In this document: piece after piece, positions 1-8,800 of the stretch
Numbering within the stretch: position 1 is the first letter of the stretch
How the letters are laid out: every line of letters starts with the position of its first letter
From: Pararhizobium_B sp051960215
GTDB taxonomy: Bacteria > Pseudomonadota > Alphaproteobacteria > Rhizobiales > Rhizobiaceae
Assembly (NCBI GenBank): GCA_051960215.1
Contig: JBQCEN010000158.1
Location: 1 to 21,703 of the forward strand
Length of the DNA: 21,703 nucleotides
Reading direction: 5' to 3'
Translations under genes and position numbers: made by a program
Notes under the pieces: generated by a model
Seen by the model: only the letters and a program-made list of their open reading frames with translations
Databases searched by the model: none
What the model was told of the DNA's origin: nothing

Positions 1-854
1 CGGGCATGAACCTCTTTTCCTACTGGAACGCCGACAAGATGGTGCTGCGGATGCATCATGCGGTCGAGGTCGACCGCCGATCGGCCCCCGAATATTACGC
101 GATCATCGAGGATCTGGCGCGGCGCGCCAAGCTGCCGATGCCGCGCGTCTATCTGATCGACAACCCGCAGCCGAACGCATTCGCGACCGGGCGCAATCCC
201 GAACACGCCGCGGTCGCGGCGACGACCGGCCTGCTCCATGCGCTGAGCCACGAGGAGGTCGCCGGCGTCATGGCGCACGAGCTTGCCCATGTGCGCCACC
301 GCGACACGCTGACGATGACGATCACCGCGACGCTCGCCGGCGCGATCTCGATGCTCGGCAACTTCGCCTTCTTCTTCGGTGGCAACCGCGACAACAACAA
401 TCCCTTCGGCTTCGTCGGCATCCTCGTCGCGATGATCGTCGCGCCGCTCGCGGCCATGCTCGTGCAGATGGCGATCAGCCGGACGCGCGAATACTCCGCC
501 GACCGCACCGGTGCCGAGATCTGCGGCAATCCGCTGTGGCTCGCCTCGGCGCTCGGCAAGATCGAGAACGCCGCGCACGCCGTCGTCAATCCCGACGCGG
601 AGCGCAATCCCGCGACGGCGCATCTCTTCATCATCAACCCGCTGAGCGGGCGGAACCTCGACAGCCTCTTCTCGACCCATCCGTCGACGGAGAACCGGAT
701 CGCGGCGCTCGAGGCGATGAGCGGCGAGATGGGCGGCCTGCGAACGGCGGCGCCGACGCCGGCCGCACCGCGGCGGGCGACGACCACGCGGCCCTCGATC
801 ATTCCCGACACCGGCGCGCGGCACGATGACCTGCCGAAGGGGCCATGGTCTTGA
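1..854 (+). CDS. htpX: Protease HtpX, M48 family (5' end outside window)
   Basis: Membrane-bound zinc metalloprotease of the M48B family, which in bacteria takes part in quality control of inner-membrane proteins. Counting from the first Met in the window (nt 6), the zinc motif HELAH is at residues 91-95 (nt 276-290). The third-ligand motif SRTREYSADR follows at about 158-167, with Glu162 the expected ligand. Hydrophobic segments lie at about 105-125 and 135-157. The reading frame is open to the window edge, and the sequence from nt 6 matches the part of HtpX that follows the N-terminal transmembrane segments. I therefore read nt 6 as an internal Met and the gene as 5'-truncated by the window. 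The C-terminal 45 residues are a Pro/Thr/Arg-rich tail, common in rhizobial HtpX. The stop codon overlaps the start of rsmB by 10 nt, suggesting translational coupling. Confidence 0.95.
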   Translation, partial: GMNLFSYWNADKMVLRMHHAVEVDRRSAPEYYAIIEDLARRAKLPMPRVYLIDNPQPNAFATGRNPEHAAVAATTGLLHALSHEEVAGVMAHELAHVRHRDTLTMTITATLAGAISMLGNFAFFFGGNRDNNNPFGFVGILVAMIVAPLAAMLVQMAISRTREYSADRTGAEICGNPLWLASALGKIENAAHAVVNPDAERNPATAHLFIINPLSGRNLDSLFSTHPSTENRIAALEAMSGEMGGLRTAAPTPAAPRRATTTRPSIIPDTGARHDDLPKGPWS

Positions 855-2272
855 GGCGCGGCAGCGTCGAGGCGCAAGCGCAGCCGAAGGACGGAGAGGC
901 AGGGCGCGGCGGCGGCAAGAATTCCCGTGGGAAGCCGGTGCGGTCCGAGGGCGCGAAGCCCGGGCTTGCGAGCCGGCAGGCGGCGGTGCGGCTCCTTGCG
1001 GCTGTCGTCGACCGGAAGACGTCGCTTGACGGGATGACCGATGCCGTCGGCGGCAACCCCGCCTATCTGGCGCTCGGCGAGGCTGATCGGGCGCTGGCGC
1101 GCGCCATCGTGCTGACCGCGCTCAAGCATCGGCCGGCAATCGCCGCAATCATCGCGTCGCTGGTCGAGCGTCCGCTTCCGGACGGTGCACGCAACCTCGC
1201 CTTCATCCTGGAAGCTGCCGCGGCGCAAATCCTCTATCTCGACGTGCCGGACCGGGCGGCCGTGGACCTCGCCGTCGAGCAGGCTTCGCTCGACCCGCGC
1301 AGCCGCCGTTTTGCAGGGCTGGTCAATGCGATCTGCCGCCGGACGACGCGTGAGAAAGAGGCGCTCCTTGCAGGACCGGCGGCGTCCGCCCCGCCGCTGC
1401 CGCAATGGTTCCTCGACCGGATGACGCGGGTCTACGGCGCATCCCGTGCCGCGGCGATCGGGGCGATGCTCGCCGAGCCCGCCTGCCTCGACCTGACCGT
1501 CCGCAGCGACGCGGCCGTGTGGGCCGAACGGCTTGGCGGTATCCTGCTGCCGACGGGATCGGTGCGGCTTTCGGGCGCCGATGCGCCCGTGCCGGCGCTC
1601 CCCGGCTACGACGAGGGCGCGTGGTGGGTGCAGGATGCCGCCGCCGCGATCCCTGCCCGGCTCTTCGGCGATCTTTCCGGCAGGCGCGTCGCCGATCTCT
1701 GCGCGGCGCCGGGCGGCAAGACGGCGCAGCTTGCGCTTGCCGGCGCCCGTGTCACGGCGCTCGACCGCTCCGCCAGCCGCCTCGCCCGTCTCGGCCAGAA
1801 CCTCGCGCGGCTCAGGCTTTCGGCCGATTGCGTCGAGACCGACATGATGGAGTTCCGCCCGGACGAGCCGTTCGATGCGGTGCTGCTCGATGCGCCCTGC
1901 TCCTCGACGGGCACGGCGCGCCGGCATCCCGACGTGCTCTGGACGAAAGGCGCTGAGGACATCGCCCGTCTCGCCGATCTCCAGGAGCGGATGCTCCGCC
2001 GGGCGATCAAGCTCGTGAAGCCGGGCGGCCTCGTCGTCTTCTCCAACTGCTCGCTCGATCCGCTGGAAGGCGAAGAGGTGGTCGCCCGGGTGCTCGCCGA
2101 CACGCCGGAGCTTGCAATCGAGCCGGTGCTGCCAGCCGAGCTGCCGGGTCTCGCGGAGGCCATCGACGGACACGGCGCCGTCCGCACGACGCCGGACATG
2201 CTCGCGGCCGCGCCGCGCCGCCACGGCGGCCTCGACGGCTTCTACGCCGCCCGCCTCCGCCGGCGTGGCTGA
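845..2272 (+). CDS. rsmB: 16S rRNA (cytosine-5) methyltransferase RsmB
   Basis: SAM-dependent rRNA m5C methyltransferase of the RsmB/Sun/NOL1-NOP2 family (E. coli RsmB acts on C967 of 16S rRNA). The protein is 475 aa. Residues 1-42 are a basic, low-complexity extension. An NusB-like RNA-binding domain spans about 45-175 and the Rossmann methyltransferase domain about 235-475. Visible motifs are the SAM-binding AAPGGKTAQLA at 287-297, motif IV DAPCSSTG at 349-356 (Cys352) and motif VI SNCSLDP at 400-406 (Cys402). The two cysteines are those the family uses for nucleophilic attack and enzyme release. The ATG at 845 overlaps the end of htpX. The nearest SD-like run (AAGGGG, 837-842) is only 2 nt away, so coupling to htpX translation or a slightly downstream start is possible. 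The function call is secure; the exact start is less so. Confidence 0.93.
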   Translation: MVLRRGSVEAQAQPKDGEAGRGGGKNSRGKPVRSEGAKPGLASRQAAVRLLAAVVDRKTSLDGMTDAVGGNPAYLALGEADRALARAIVLTALKHRPAIAAIIASLVERPLPDGARNLAFILEAAAAQILYLDVPDRAAVDLAVEQASLDPRSRRFAGLVNAICRRTTREKEALLAGPAASAPPLPQWFLDRMTRVYGASRAAAIGAMLAEPACLDLTVRSDAAVWAERLGGILLPTGSVRLSGADAPVPALPGYDEGAWWVQDAAAAIPARLFGDLSGRRVADLCAAPGGKTAQLALAGARVTALDRSASRLARLGQNLARLRLSADCVETDMMEFRPDEPFDAVLLDAPCSSTGTARRHPDVLWTKGAEDIARLADLQERMLRRAIKLVKPGGLVVFSNCSLDPLEGEEVVARVLADTPELAIEPVLPAELPGLAEAIDGHGAVRTTPDMLAAAPRRHGGLDGFYAARLRRRG

Positions 2273-2307
2273 GCGCCTCTTGTTCCCGTTCAGGGTCTCT
2301 TAACCCT

Positions 2308-4053
2308 ATGTTGGGCAAGCTCCCGAAGGATTCTCCCGATTCGTTCCGGCAAGGTCGTCCTGATTTGGCACCGCCCCTTTCCGACGTCCGGCAATCGCTG
2401 AGCCTCTATCTCGGCGAGACGCGGCGGCGCCTCGTCGCACGCGCGTCGGCGCGCGGCCTCGGCCGCCTCACGATCGCCACCCGTATCCCGGAACGCCTGA
2501 TCGTCGCCCCGACCGACCTGAGGGCCGCCGACCCCTATATCGCCGACGAAATCTATGCCGGGCGCTTCTCGCTTGCCGGCCGGGTGCTTGAAACCGGCGG
2601 CGCCTCGCCCTTCTCGGCAGCCGCCCCTTCGGAGGACTTCGCCCGGCAGCTCCACGCCTTCCGCTGGCTGCGGCACCTGCGCGCCGCCAATCACGAGCTC
2701 GCCTTCGCCAATGCGCGGGCATTGACGGACGACTGGATCCAGAGCATCGGCCGCCGGATTTCGGGCGTCGCCTGGGATCCGGACGTCGTTGCCCAGCGCG
2801 TCATCGCATGGCTGTCGCATTCGCCGGTGGTGCTGAAGGGCGCCGACCACGCCTCCTACCGCCGCTTCCTCAGGAGCCTCGCGGTCCAGCTCGGCTACCT
2901 CCGCCGCGTGGCCGCGACGGCGGCCGACGGCGAGCCGCGCTTCAGGGTGCGCATCGCGCTTGCAATGGCGACGCTGGCGCTTCCGTCGTCGCAGGGTGCG
3001 ATCCGCACGGCGGCGCGCGCCCTCGACGCCGAGATCGACCGCCAGATCCTGCCCGACGGCGGGCATGTGTCGCGCAACCCGCAGGCCGGGCTCGATCTCC
3101 TCGCCGACCTGCTGCCGCTCCGCCAGACCTACGTCAACCTCGTCCACGGATCGCCGGGCCGCCTCATCCCGGCGATCGACCGGATGTTCCCGGCGCTGAG
3201 ATTCTTCCGTCACGGCGACGGCGAGCTCGCCCTCTTCAATGGCGCGACCGCCGCACCCGCCGAGCGGCTGCTCTCGGTGCTGCGCTACGACGAGACGTCC
3301 GGCGCGCCCTTCCGGCACCTGCCGCATACGAAGTTCCAGCGGCTTTCGGCCGGGACGACGACGATCATCGCCGATACCGGCGCGCCGCCGCAGGGGGCGC
3401 TTTCGACGCGTGCCCATGCCGGCTGCCTGTCCTTCGAGATGTCGTCCGGCGGGCACCGGATCATCGTCAATGCCGGCGCGCCGCTTTTTGCCCGCGACGA
3501 CCACGCGCATCTCGCGCGCTCCACCGCGGCGCATTCGACGGTGACGGTCGAGAACACCTCGTCGAGCCGCACGTCGCCCTCGCGCTTCCTCGGACCCGTG
3601 CTTGCGGGCGGCGTGCGCGCCGTCGCGGTGTCGATGGCGGACGGCGAGGACGGCTCGCGCAGCTTCACCGCCTCGCACGACGGCTACGTCCCGCTCTTCG
3701 GCCTCGTCCACGAGCGCCTGATCCGGCTTTCCGGCGACGGCGGCCGCGTCGAGGGCCGCGACCGGTTCCACCGCCCCGGCGGCGAGGCGCCCCGAACCGA
3801 TGCGAAGTGGAGCGCGGTCGCCCGCTTCCACATCCACCCGAAGACGCTCATTGCGCGCGGCGGCGACAACGAGCTCTTCCTGACCACCCCGCAAGGGGAG
3901 CTCTGGACCTTCCACTGCGGCGAGGTCGTGCCCGAGATCCAGGACGACGTCTTCTTCGCCGACATCGCCGGACCGCGCCGCTCGCGCCAGATCGCGCTCG
4001 CCTTCCGCGTCGGGCCGACGCCCGAGATCCGCTGGACGCTCGTCCGCCGCTAG
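2308..4053 (+). CDS. Heparinase II/III family protein
   Basis: The 581-aa protein has an alpha-helical N-terminal half (about 110-300) and a beta-rich C-terminal half (about 340-575), the layout of the heparinase II/III polysaccharide-lyase superfamily. Family-like motifs are RAHAGCLSFEM at 368-378 and STAAHSTV at 405-412 (His409). The substrate is unknown; the superfamily acts on uronic-acid-containing polysaccharides. There is no clear signal peptide, so the site of action is uncertain. It begins 35 nt after rsmB, and the rsmB-heparinase-purH order recalls other rhizobial chromosomes (from memory, not checked). The start is uncertain: the ATG at 2308 lacks a close Shine-Dalgarno and sits directly after a small inverted repeat (AGGGT/ACCCT, 2292-2307). 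No terminator separates it clearly from rsmB, so co-transcription is likely. Confidence 0.85.
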   Translation: MLGKLPKDSPDSFRQGRPDLAPPLSDVRQSLSLYLGETRRRLVARASARGLGRLTIATRIPERLIVAPTDLRAADPYIADEIYAGRFSLAGRVLETGGASPFSAAAPSEDFARQLHAFRWLRHLRAANHELAFANARALTDDWIQSIGRRISGVAWDPDVVAQRVIAWLSHSPVVLKGADHASYRRFLRSLAVQLGYLRRVAATAADGEPRFRVRIALAMATLALPSSQGAIRTAARALDAEIDRQILPDGGHVSRNPQAGLDLLADLLPLRQTYVNLVHGSPGRLIPAIDRMFPALRFFRHGDGELALFNGATAAPAERLLSVLRYDETSGAPFRHLPHTKFQRLSAGTTTIIADTGAPPQGALSTRAHAGCLSFEMSSGGHRIIVNAGAPLFARDDHAHLARSTAAHSTVTVENTSSSRTSPSRFLGPVLAGGVRAVAVSMADGEDGSRSFTASHDGYVPLFGLVHERLIRLSGDGGRVEGRDRFHRPGGEAPRTDAKWSAVARFHIHPKTLIARGGDNELFLTTPQGELWTFHCGEVVPEIQDDVFFADIAGPRRSRQIALAFRVGPTPEIRWTLVRR

Positions 4054-4226
4054 CGCTGTCCAAGGCCGCGGCAATGCGGCGGGTCCATCGCTTCGACGCC
4101 TGTGTTATGGGCGCGGTCGATCCTGCGGCGGTTCCTTCCGTCTGCGCCCTGTCGCTGAACCCAGCCGGGCAATCCGTCCGGCACCGACGGCCGATCCGGC
4201 CGCCGCCTCAAAGTCCGGACCCGAAA

Positions 4227-5843
4227 ATGGCCGTCGCCTCCAAGAACATTTCCGCTCCCGATCGCGTCACCGTCCGCCGCGCGCTGCTCTCGGTCTTCGA
4301 CAAAGCGGGGCTCGTCGCGCTCGGCTCGGCGCTCGCCGCGCGCGGAATGACCTTGCTCTCGACGGGCGGTTCCGCCCGTACCCTCTCGGAAGCGGGGCTT
4401 AAGGTCACCGACGTCTCCGACGTCACCGGCTTCCCGGAGATCATGGACGGGCGCGTCAAGACGCTGCATCCGGCGATCCATGGCGGCCTCCTCGGCATCC
4501 GCGACGATGCCGGCCACGCGGCCGAGATGCAGACGCACCGGATCGCGGGCATCGATCTCCTCGTCGTCAATCTCTATCCCTTCGAGGCGGTGCGCGCGGC
4601 GGGTGGCGACTATGCGACGACCGTCGAGAACATCGACATCGGCGGCCCGGCGATGATCCGCGCCGCGGCGAAGAACCACGCCTATGTCGCCGTCGTCACG
4701 GATCCTGCCGATTATGCGGCGCTCGTCGCCGAGCTGGAGGCGAACGACGGCGCCCTCTCCTATGGCTTCCGCCAGCGCCTCGCCGCCAAGGCCTATGCGC
4801 GCACGGCCGCCTATGACGCAGCGATCTCCAACTGGTTCGCCGAGGCGCTAAAGGTCGAGGCACCGGACCATCGCGCGCTCGGCGGCCATCTCGCGCAGGT
4901 GATGCGCTATGGCGAGAACCCGCACCAGAGCGCCGGCTTCTACGTCACCGGCGAAGCGCGGCCGGGCGTCGCGACCGCGCGCCAGCTCCAGGGCAAGCAG
5001 CTTTCCTACAACAACATCAACGACACCGACGCCGCCTTCGAATGCGCCGCCGAGTTCGATCCGGCGAAGGCGCCCGCCTGCGCGATCATCAAGCATGCCA
5101 ACCCGTGCGGCGTCGCGGTCGGAGCAACGCTCGAAGAGGCCTATCGCAAGGCGCTCGCCTGCGATCCTGTCTCCGCCTTCGGCGGCATCGTCGCGGTCAA
5201 CACCCTGCTCGACGCGGCGGCGGCCGAGGAGATCGTCAAGGTGTTCACCGAGGTCATCATCGCGCCGGAGGCGACGGAGGAGGCGGTCGCGATCGTCGCG
5301 GCCAAGAAGAACCTCCGCCTCCTCGTCACCGGCGGCCTGCCCGATCCGCGCGCGGCGGGCCTTGCCGCAAAGACGGTCGCCGGAGGTCTCCTCGTCCAGT
5401 CACGCGACAATGCGGTGGTGGACGATCTCGACCTCAAGGTGGTGACGAAGCGGGCGCCGAGCGCGGCGGAGCTCGAGGACATGAAATTCGCCTTCCGCGT
5501 CGCCAAGCACGTCAAGTCGAACGCCATCGTCTACGTGAAGGACGGGGCGACGGTCGGCGTCGGCGCCGGGCAGATGAGCCGCGTCGATTCCGCCCGCATC
5601 GCCGCGCGCAAGGCGGAGGATGCGGCCGCTGCACTCGGTCTCGCCGCGCCGCTGACGCGGGGCTCGGTGGTCGCCTCCGACGCCTTCTTCCCCTTCGCCG
5701 ACGGCCTGCTCTCGGCGATCGAGGCGGGCGCGACCGCCGTCATCCAGCCGGGCGGTTCGATGCGCGACGCCGAGGTCATCGCCGCCGCCGACGAGGCGGG
5801 CATCGCGATGGTCTTCACCGGAACCCGCCATTTCCGCCATTGA
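4227..5843 (+). CDS. purH: Bifunctional AICAR formyltransferase / IMP cyclohydrolase
   Basis: PurH catalyses the last two steps of de novo IMP synthesis: formylation of AICAR with 10-formyl-THF, then ring closure to IMP. The cytosolic enzyme is 538 aa here, the usual rhizobial length. The MGS-like IMP cyclohydrolase domain covers about 15-150, with LSTGGSARTL near 44-53 and DGRVKTLHPAIHGG at 74-87. The AICAR transformylase domain follows, with the catalytic pair Lys289-His290 in IKHANPCG and the terminal RHFRH. The frame stays open upstream with ATGs at 4075 and 4108. I chose 4227 because family members begin at this point and the upstream residues have no PurH character. The preceding 173-bp gap (4054-4226) probably holds its promoter; I could not identify a riboswitch there. 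It is convergent with the glutamate dehydrogenase gene, 12 bp apart. Confidence 0.96.
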   Translation: MAVASKNISAPDRVTVRRALLSVFDKAGLVALGSALAARGMTLLSTGGSARTLSEAGLKVTDVSDVTGFPEIMDGRVKTLHPAIHGGLLGIRDDAGHAAEMQTHRIAGIDLLVVNLYPFEAVRAAGGDYATTVENIDIGGPAMIRAAAKNHAYVAVVTDPADYAALVAELEANDGALSYGFRQRLAAKAYARTAAYDAAISNWFAEALKVEAPDHRALGGHLAQVMRYGENPHQSAGFYVTGEARPGVATARQLQGKQLSYNNINDTDAAFECAAEFDPAKAPACAIIKHANPCGVAVGATLEEAYRKALACDPVSAFGGIVAVNTLLDAAAAEEIVKVFTEVIIAPEATEEAVAIVAAKKNLRLLVTGGLPDPRAAGLAAKTVAGGLLVQSRDNAVVDDLDLKVVTKRAPSAAELEDMKFAFRVAKHVKSNAIVYVKDGATVGVGAGQMSRVDSARIAARKAEDAAAALGLAAPLTRGSVVASDAFFPFADGLLSAIEAGATAVIQPGGSMRDAEVIAAADEAGIAMVFTGTRHFRH

Positions 5844-5855
5844 CCGGCTGGACGC

Positions 5856-8800
5856 TCAGCCGCTGGTCTCCAGGCGGGCGAGGTCGCCGAGCATTCCTGC
5901 GGCGACCGTCATCTTGGCGACAGTGATGTCGCCTGCTTCGGTCAGAGCGGAAATCTGGGCGCGGGAGCGGCCGACGCGGGTCGATTCGGCTTCGATCCAC
6001 TTGCCGACGGGGTCCTTGCTCTTCGCGTAGTGCGTCAGCGCCACGGCCGTGATCGCGCGGCGGGCGGCGGAAATCTCGTCGAGGCTGCGCGCGAGCGCCA
6101 GCGCCTCGAAGCGGTCGCCGGTGGTGATCCGGTAGGCCGCGTCGGTCATGCGGGCGATCCGGAAGATGTCGGTGACGGCGAAGAAGGCCGATGCGGCGTG
6201 CTTCAGCGACGTCTTCGTCTGGCCGGCGATCTGCATGATCTCCGGCACGAAGGCGATTCCATGCAGGGCGGCAATCGTCTCGGCCAGGTCCTCGGGTACG
6301 CCGTTGGCCATGAGCGCCGCGCGGCGCTCCTCCGCTTCGTGGACGAGGAAATCCGGCATCAGGCCTGGCAGGTTCGGTCTCAGGGCGGCGATCGCGCCGC
6401 GAAGGGCCGAGACCGTCGCCGTGAGCTCCGCCTTGTAGGCGCCCGACTTGAGCGCCCAGCCCGTCGCGAAGCGGATGACCGCCGTCACCGTCGCGTAGAG
6501 GTCGTTCTGGAGAGCCCCCGGCACCTTCGCGTCGAGCGCGTCGATCGCCGCGTAAAGGGCCGGCAGGTCGAGCCCGTCGCGCACCATGACGTAGGCGCGG
6601 ACCACGTCGGACGGAAGCGCGCCCGTCGCCGTGCTCAGGTCGACGACGAAGCCCGGCCGGCCGCGGTTGATCGCGTCGTTGGCGAGCGTCGTCGCGATGA
6701 TCTCGCGACGCAGCCGATGGTTCTCGATGTCGCGCCGGTGGGCCTTGCGCATCTTCTCGGGGAAGTAGCTCGTCAGCGTCGGCTCGAGATAGGGGTCGTC
6801 GGGCAGGCTGCTCTCGGTGATCTCGCCGAAAAGCACGATCTTCGCGTAGGAGAGGAGCACGCCGATCTCGGGCCGCGTCAGCGGCTTGCCGGCGGCGTAG
6901 CGCTCGCTCATCGTCTGGTCGTCCGGCAAAAGCTCGAGCTTGCGGTCGAGATGGCCGTGCGTCTCGAGGAAGGTCATCAGCCCGGAGAGCTCGTCGCCGT
7001 TCTTCACGCCGAGGCGCTCGGTCAGCGAGATCGCCAGCGTCTGGAGGTAGTTGTTGACGAGCACGAGGTCGGCGACCTCGTCGGTCATCGCGGCAAGCAG
7101 CTTGTTGCGCTTGCCGCGCGTCAGCCGGCCTTCGCGCATCGCGGAGGCGAGCGCGATCTTGATGTTGACCTCGACGTCGGAGCAGTTGACGCCGGCGGAA
7201 TTGTCGATCGCATCGGAATTGCAGCGTCCGCCGGCCTGCGCATAGGCGATGCGGCCGCGCTGGGTGACGCCGAGATTGGCGCCCTCGCCGATCACCTTTG
7301 CCCGCACGTCGGACGCGGCGACACGGATCGCGTCGTTGGCGCGGTCGCCGACCGTCGCATCGGCCTCGAAGTCGCCCTTGACGTAGGTGCCGATGCCGCC
7401 GAACCAGAGGAGGTCGACCGGCGCCTTCAGGATCGCCGACATGATCTCCGGTGGCGTCGCCTTCGTCCGGTCGAGGCCGATCGCGGCGGCGGCTTCGGGC
7501 GAAAGCGTCACCGACTTCTGGCTGCGCGACACGATGAGGCCGCCCTTCGAAAGCTGCGCCTTGTCGTAGTCCTGCCAGCTCGACCGCGCCAGGGCGAAGA
7601 GGCGCTTGCGTTCGGCGAAACTCCTCGCCGCGTCGGGATCGGGATCGATGAAGATGTCGCGGTGGTCGAAGGCGGCGATCAGCCGCGTCTGCTCCGACAG
7701 CAGCATGCCGTTGCCGAAGACGTCGCCCGACATGTCGCCGACGCCGGCGACGGTGAACGGCGTCGTCTGGATGTCCACGTCCATCTCGCGGAAGTGCCGC
7801 TTGACGGCTTCCCAGGCGCCGCGGGCGGTGATGCCCATCTTCTTGTGGTCGTAGCCGTCGGAGCCGCCGGAGGCGAAGGCGTCGTCGAGCCAGAAATGGT
7901 GCGCCTGGCTGATCGCGTTCGCCGTGTCGGAGAATGTGGCGGTGCCCTTGTCGGCGGCAACGACGAAATAGGGATCGTCGCCGTCGTGGCGCACCGTCTC
8001 GGCCGGCGGCACCGCATGGTCGCCCTCGATGTTGTCGGTCACCGAAAGCAGGGTCGACACGTAGGTCTTGTAGGCCTCGCGGCCGGCGTTGAAGACCTCC
8101 TCGCGGGCGCCGCCGGAAGGCAGCGCCTTCGGATAGAAGCCGCCCTTGGCGCCGACCGGCACGATGACCGCGTTCTTGACCTGCTGCGCCTTGACGAGCC
8201 CGAGCACCTCGGTGCGGTAGTCCTCGGCGCGGTCGGACCAGCGCAGGCCGCCGCGGGCGACGGGGCCGAAGCGCAGATGGACCCCCTCGACGTCGGCGCC
8301 GTAGACGAAGATCTCGCGATAGGGCCGCGGGGCCGGCAGGCCTTCGAGCTGGCGCGGATCGAGCTTGAAGGCGAAGGCCTGCCGCTGCGCATCGCCGTCG
8401 GCGGCCTTCTGGAAATAGTTCGTCCGCAGGCTCGCCTCGACGGCATTGACGGTGCGGCGGAGGATGCGGTCGTCGTCGAGGCTCGGCACGTCGGCGAGCG
8501 CCTCCTCGATGCGCTCGCCGATCATGGCGGCGCGCTTTTCCCGCGTCTTCGCGTCGATCGACGGATCGAAGCGGTTGTGAAAGAGGCGGAAGATGTCGGC
8601 GGCGATCGCCGGGTAGCGATCGAGCGTGCCGGCGATGTAGCCCTGCGAGTAGATGATGCCGGTCTGGCGCAGGTACCGCGCATAGGCGCGCAGCACCATC
8701 GTCTCGCGCGCGTCGAGACCGGCCTCGATGACGAGACGGTTGAAGCTGTCGTTGTCGATCTCGCCGGTCCAGATGGCGAGATAGGCCTCCTCCAGCCGTG

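Noticed and set aside
149..2224. A 691-codon minus-strand frame opposite htpX and rsmB.
   Set aside because: It spans two confidently identified genes and has only shadow-like composition.
2290..4074. A 594-codon minus-strand frame opposite the heparinase-like gene.
   Set aside because: Low-complexity Arg/Glu/Ala-rich translation, no recognisable domain; the plus strand carries conserved motifs.
4054..4226. Possible ZTP (pfl) riboswitch before purH, suggested by GCCGGGCA near 4152-4159.
   Set aside because: Only a short piece resembles the conserved 3' core, and I cannot find the conserved 5' half or the GGGAGC-type segment. A scan with the Rfam pfl model would be decisive.
4075..4226. N-terminal extension of purH from the ATG at 4075 or 4108.
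   Set aside because: The added residues have no PurH character, and the conserved family N-terminus begins at 4227.
5844..5855. Search for a bidirectional terminator between convergent purH and the glutamate dehydrogenase gene.
   Set aside because: The 12-bp gap holds no inverted repeat, so any transcript ends must lie inside the opposing gene.
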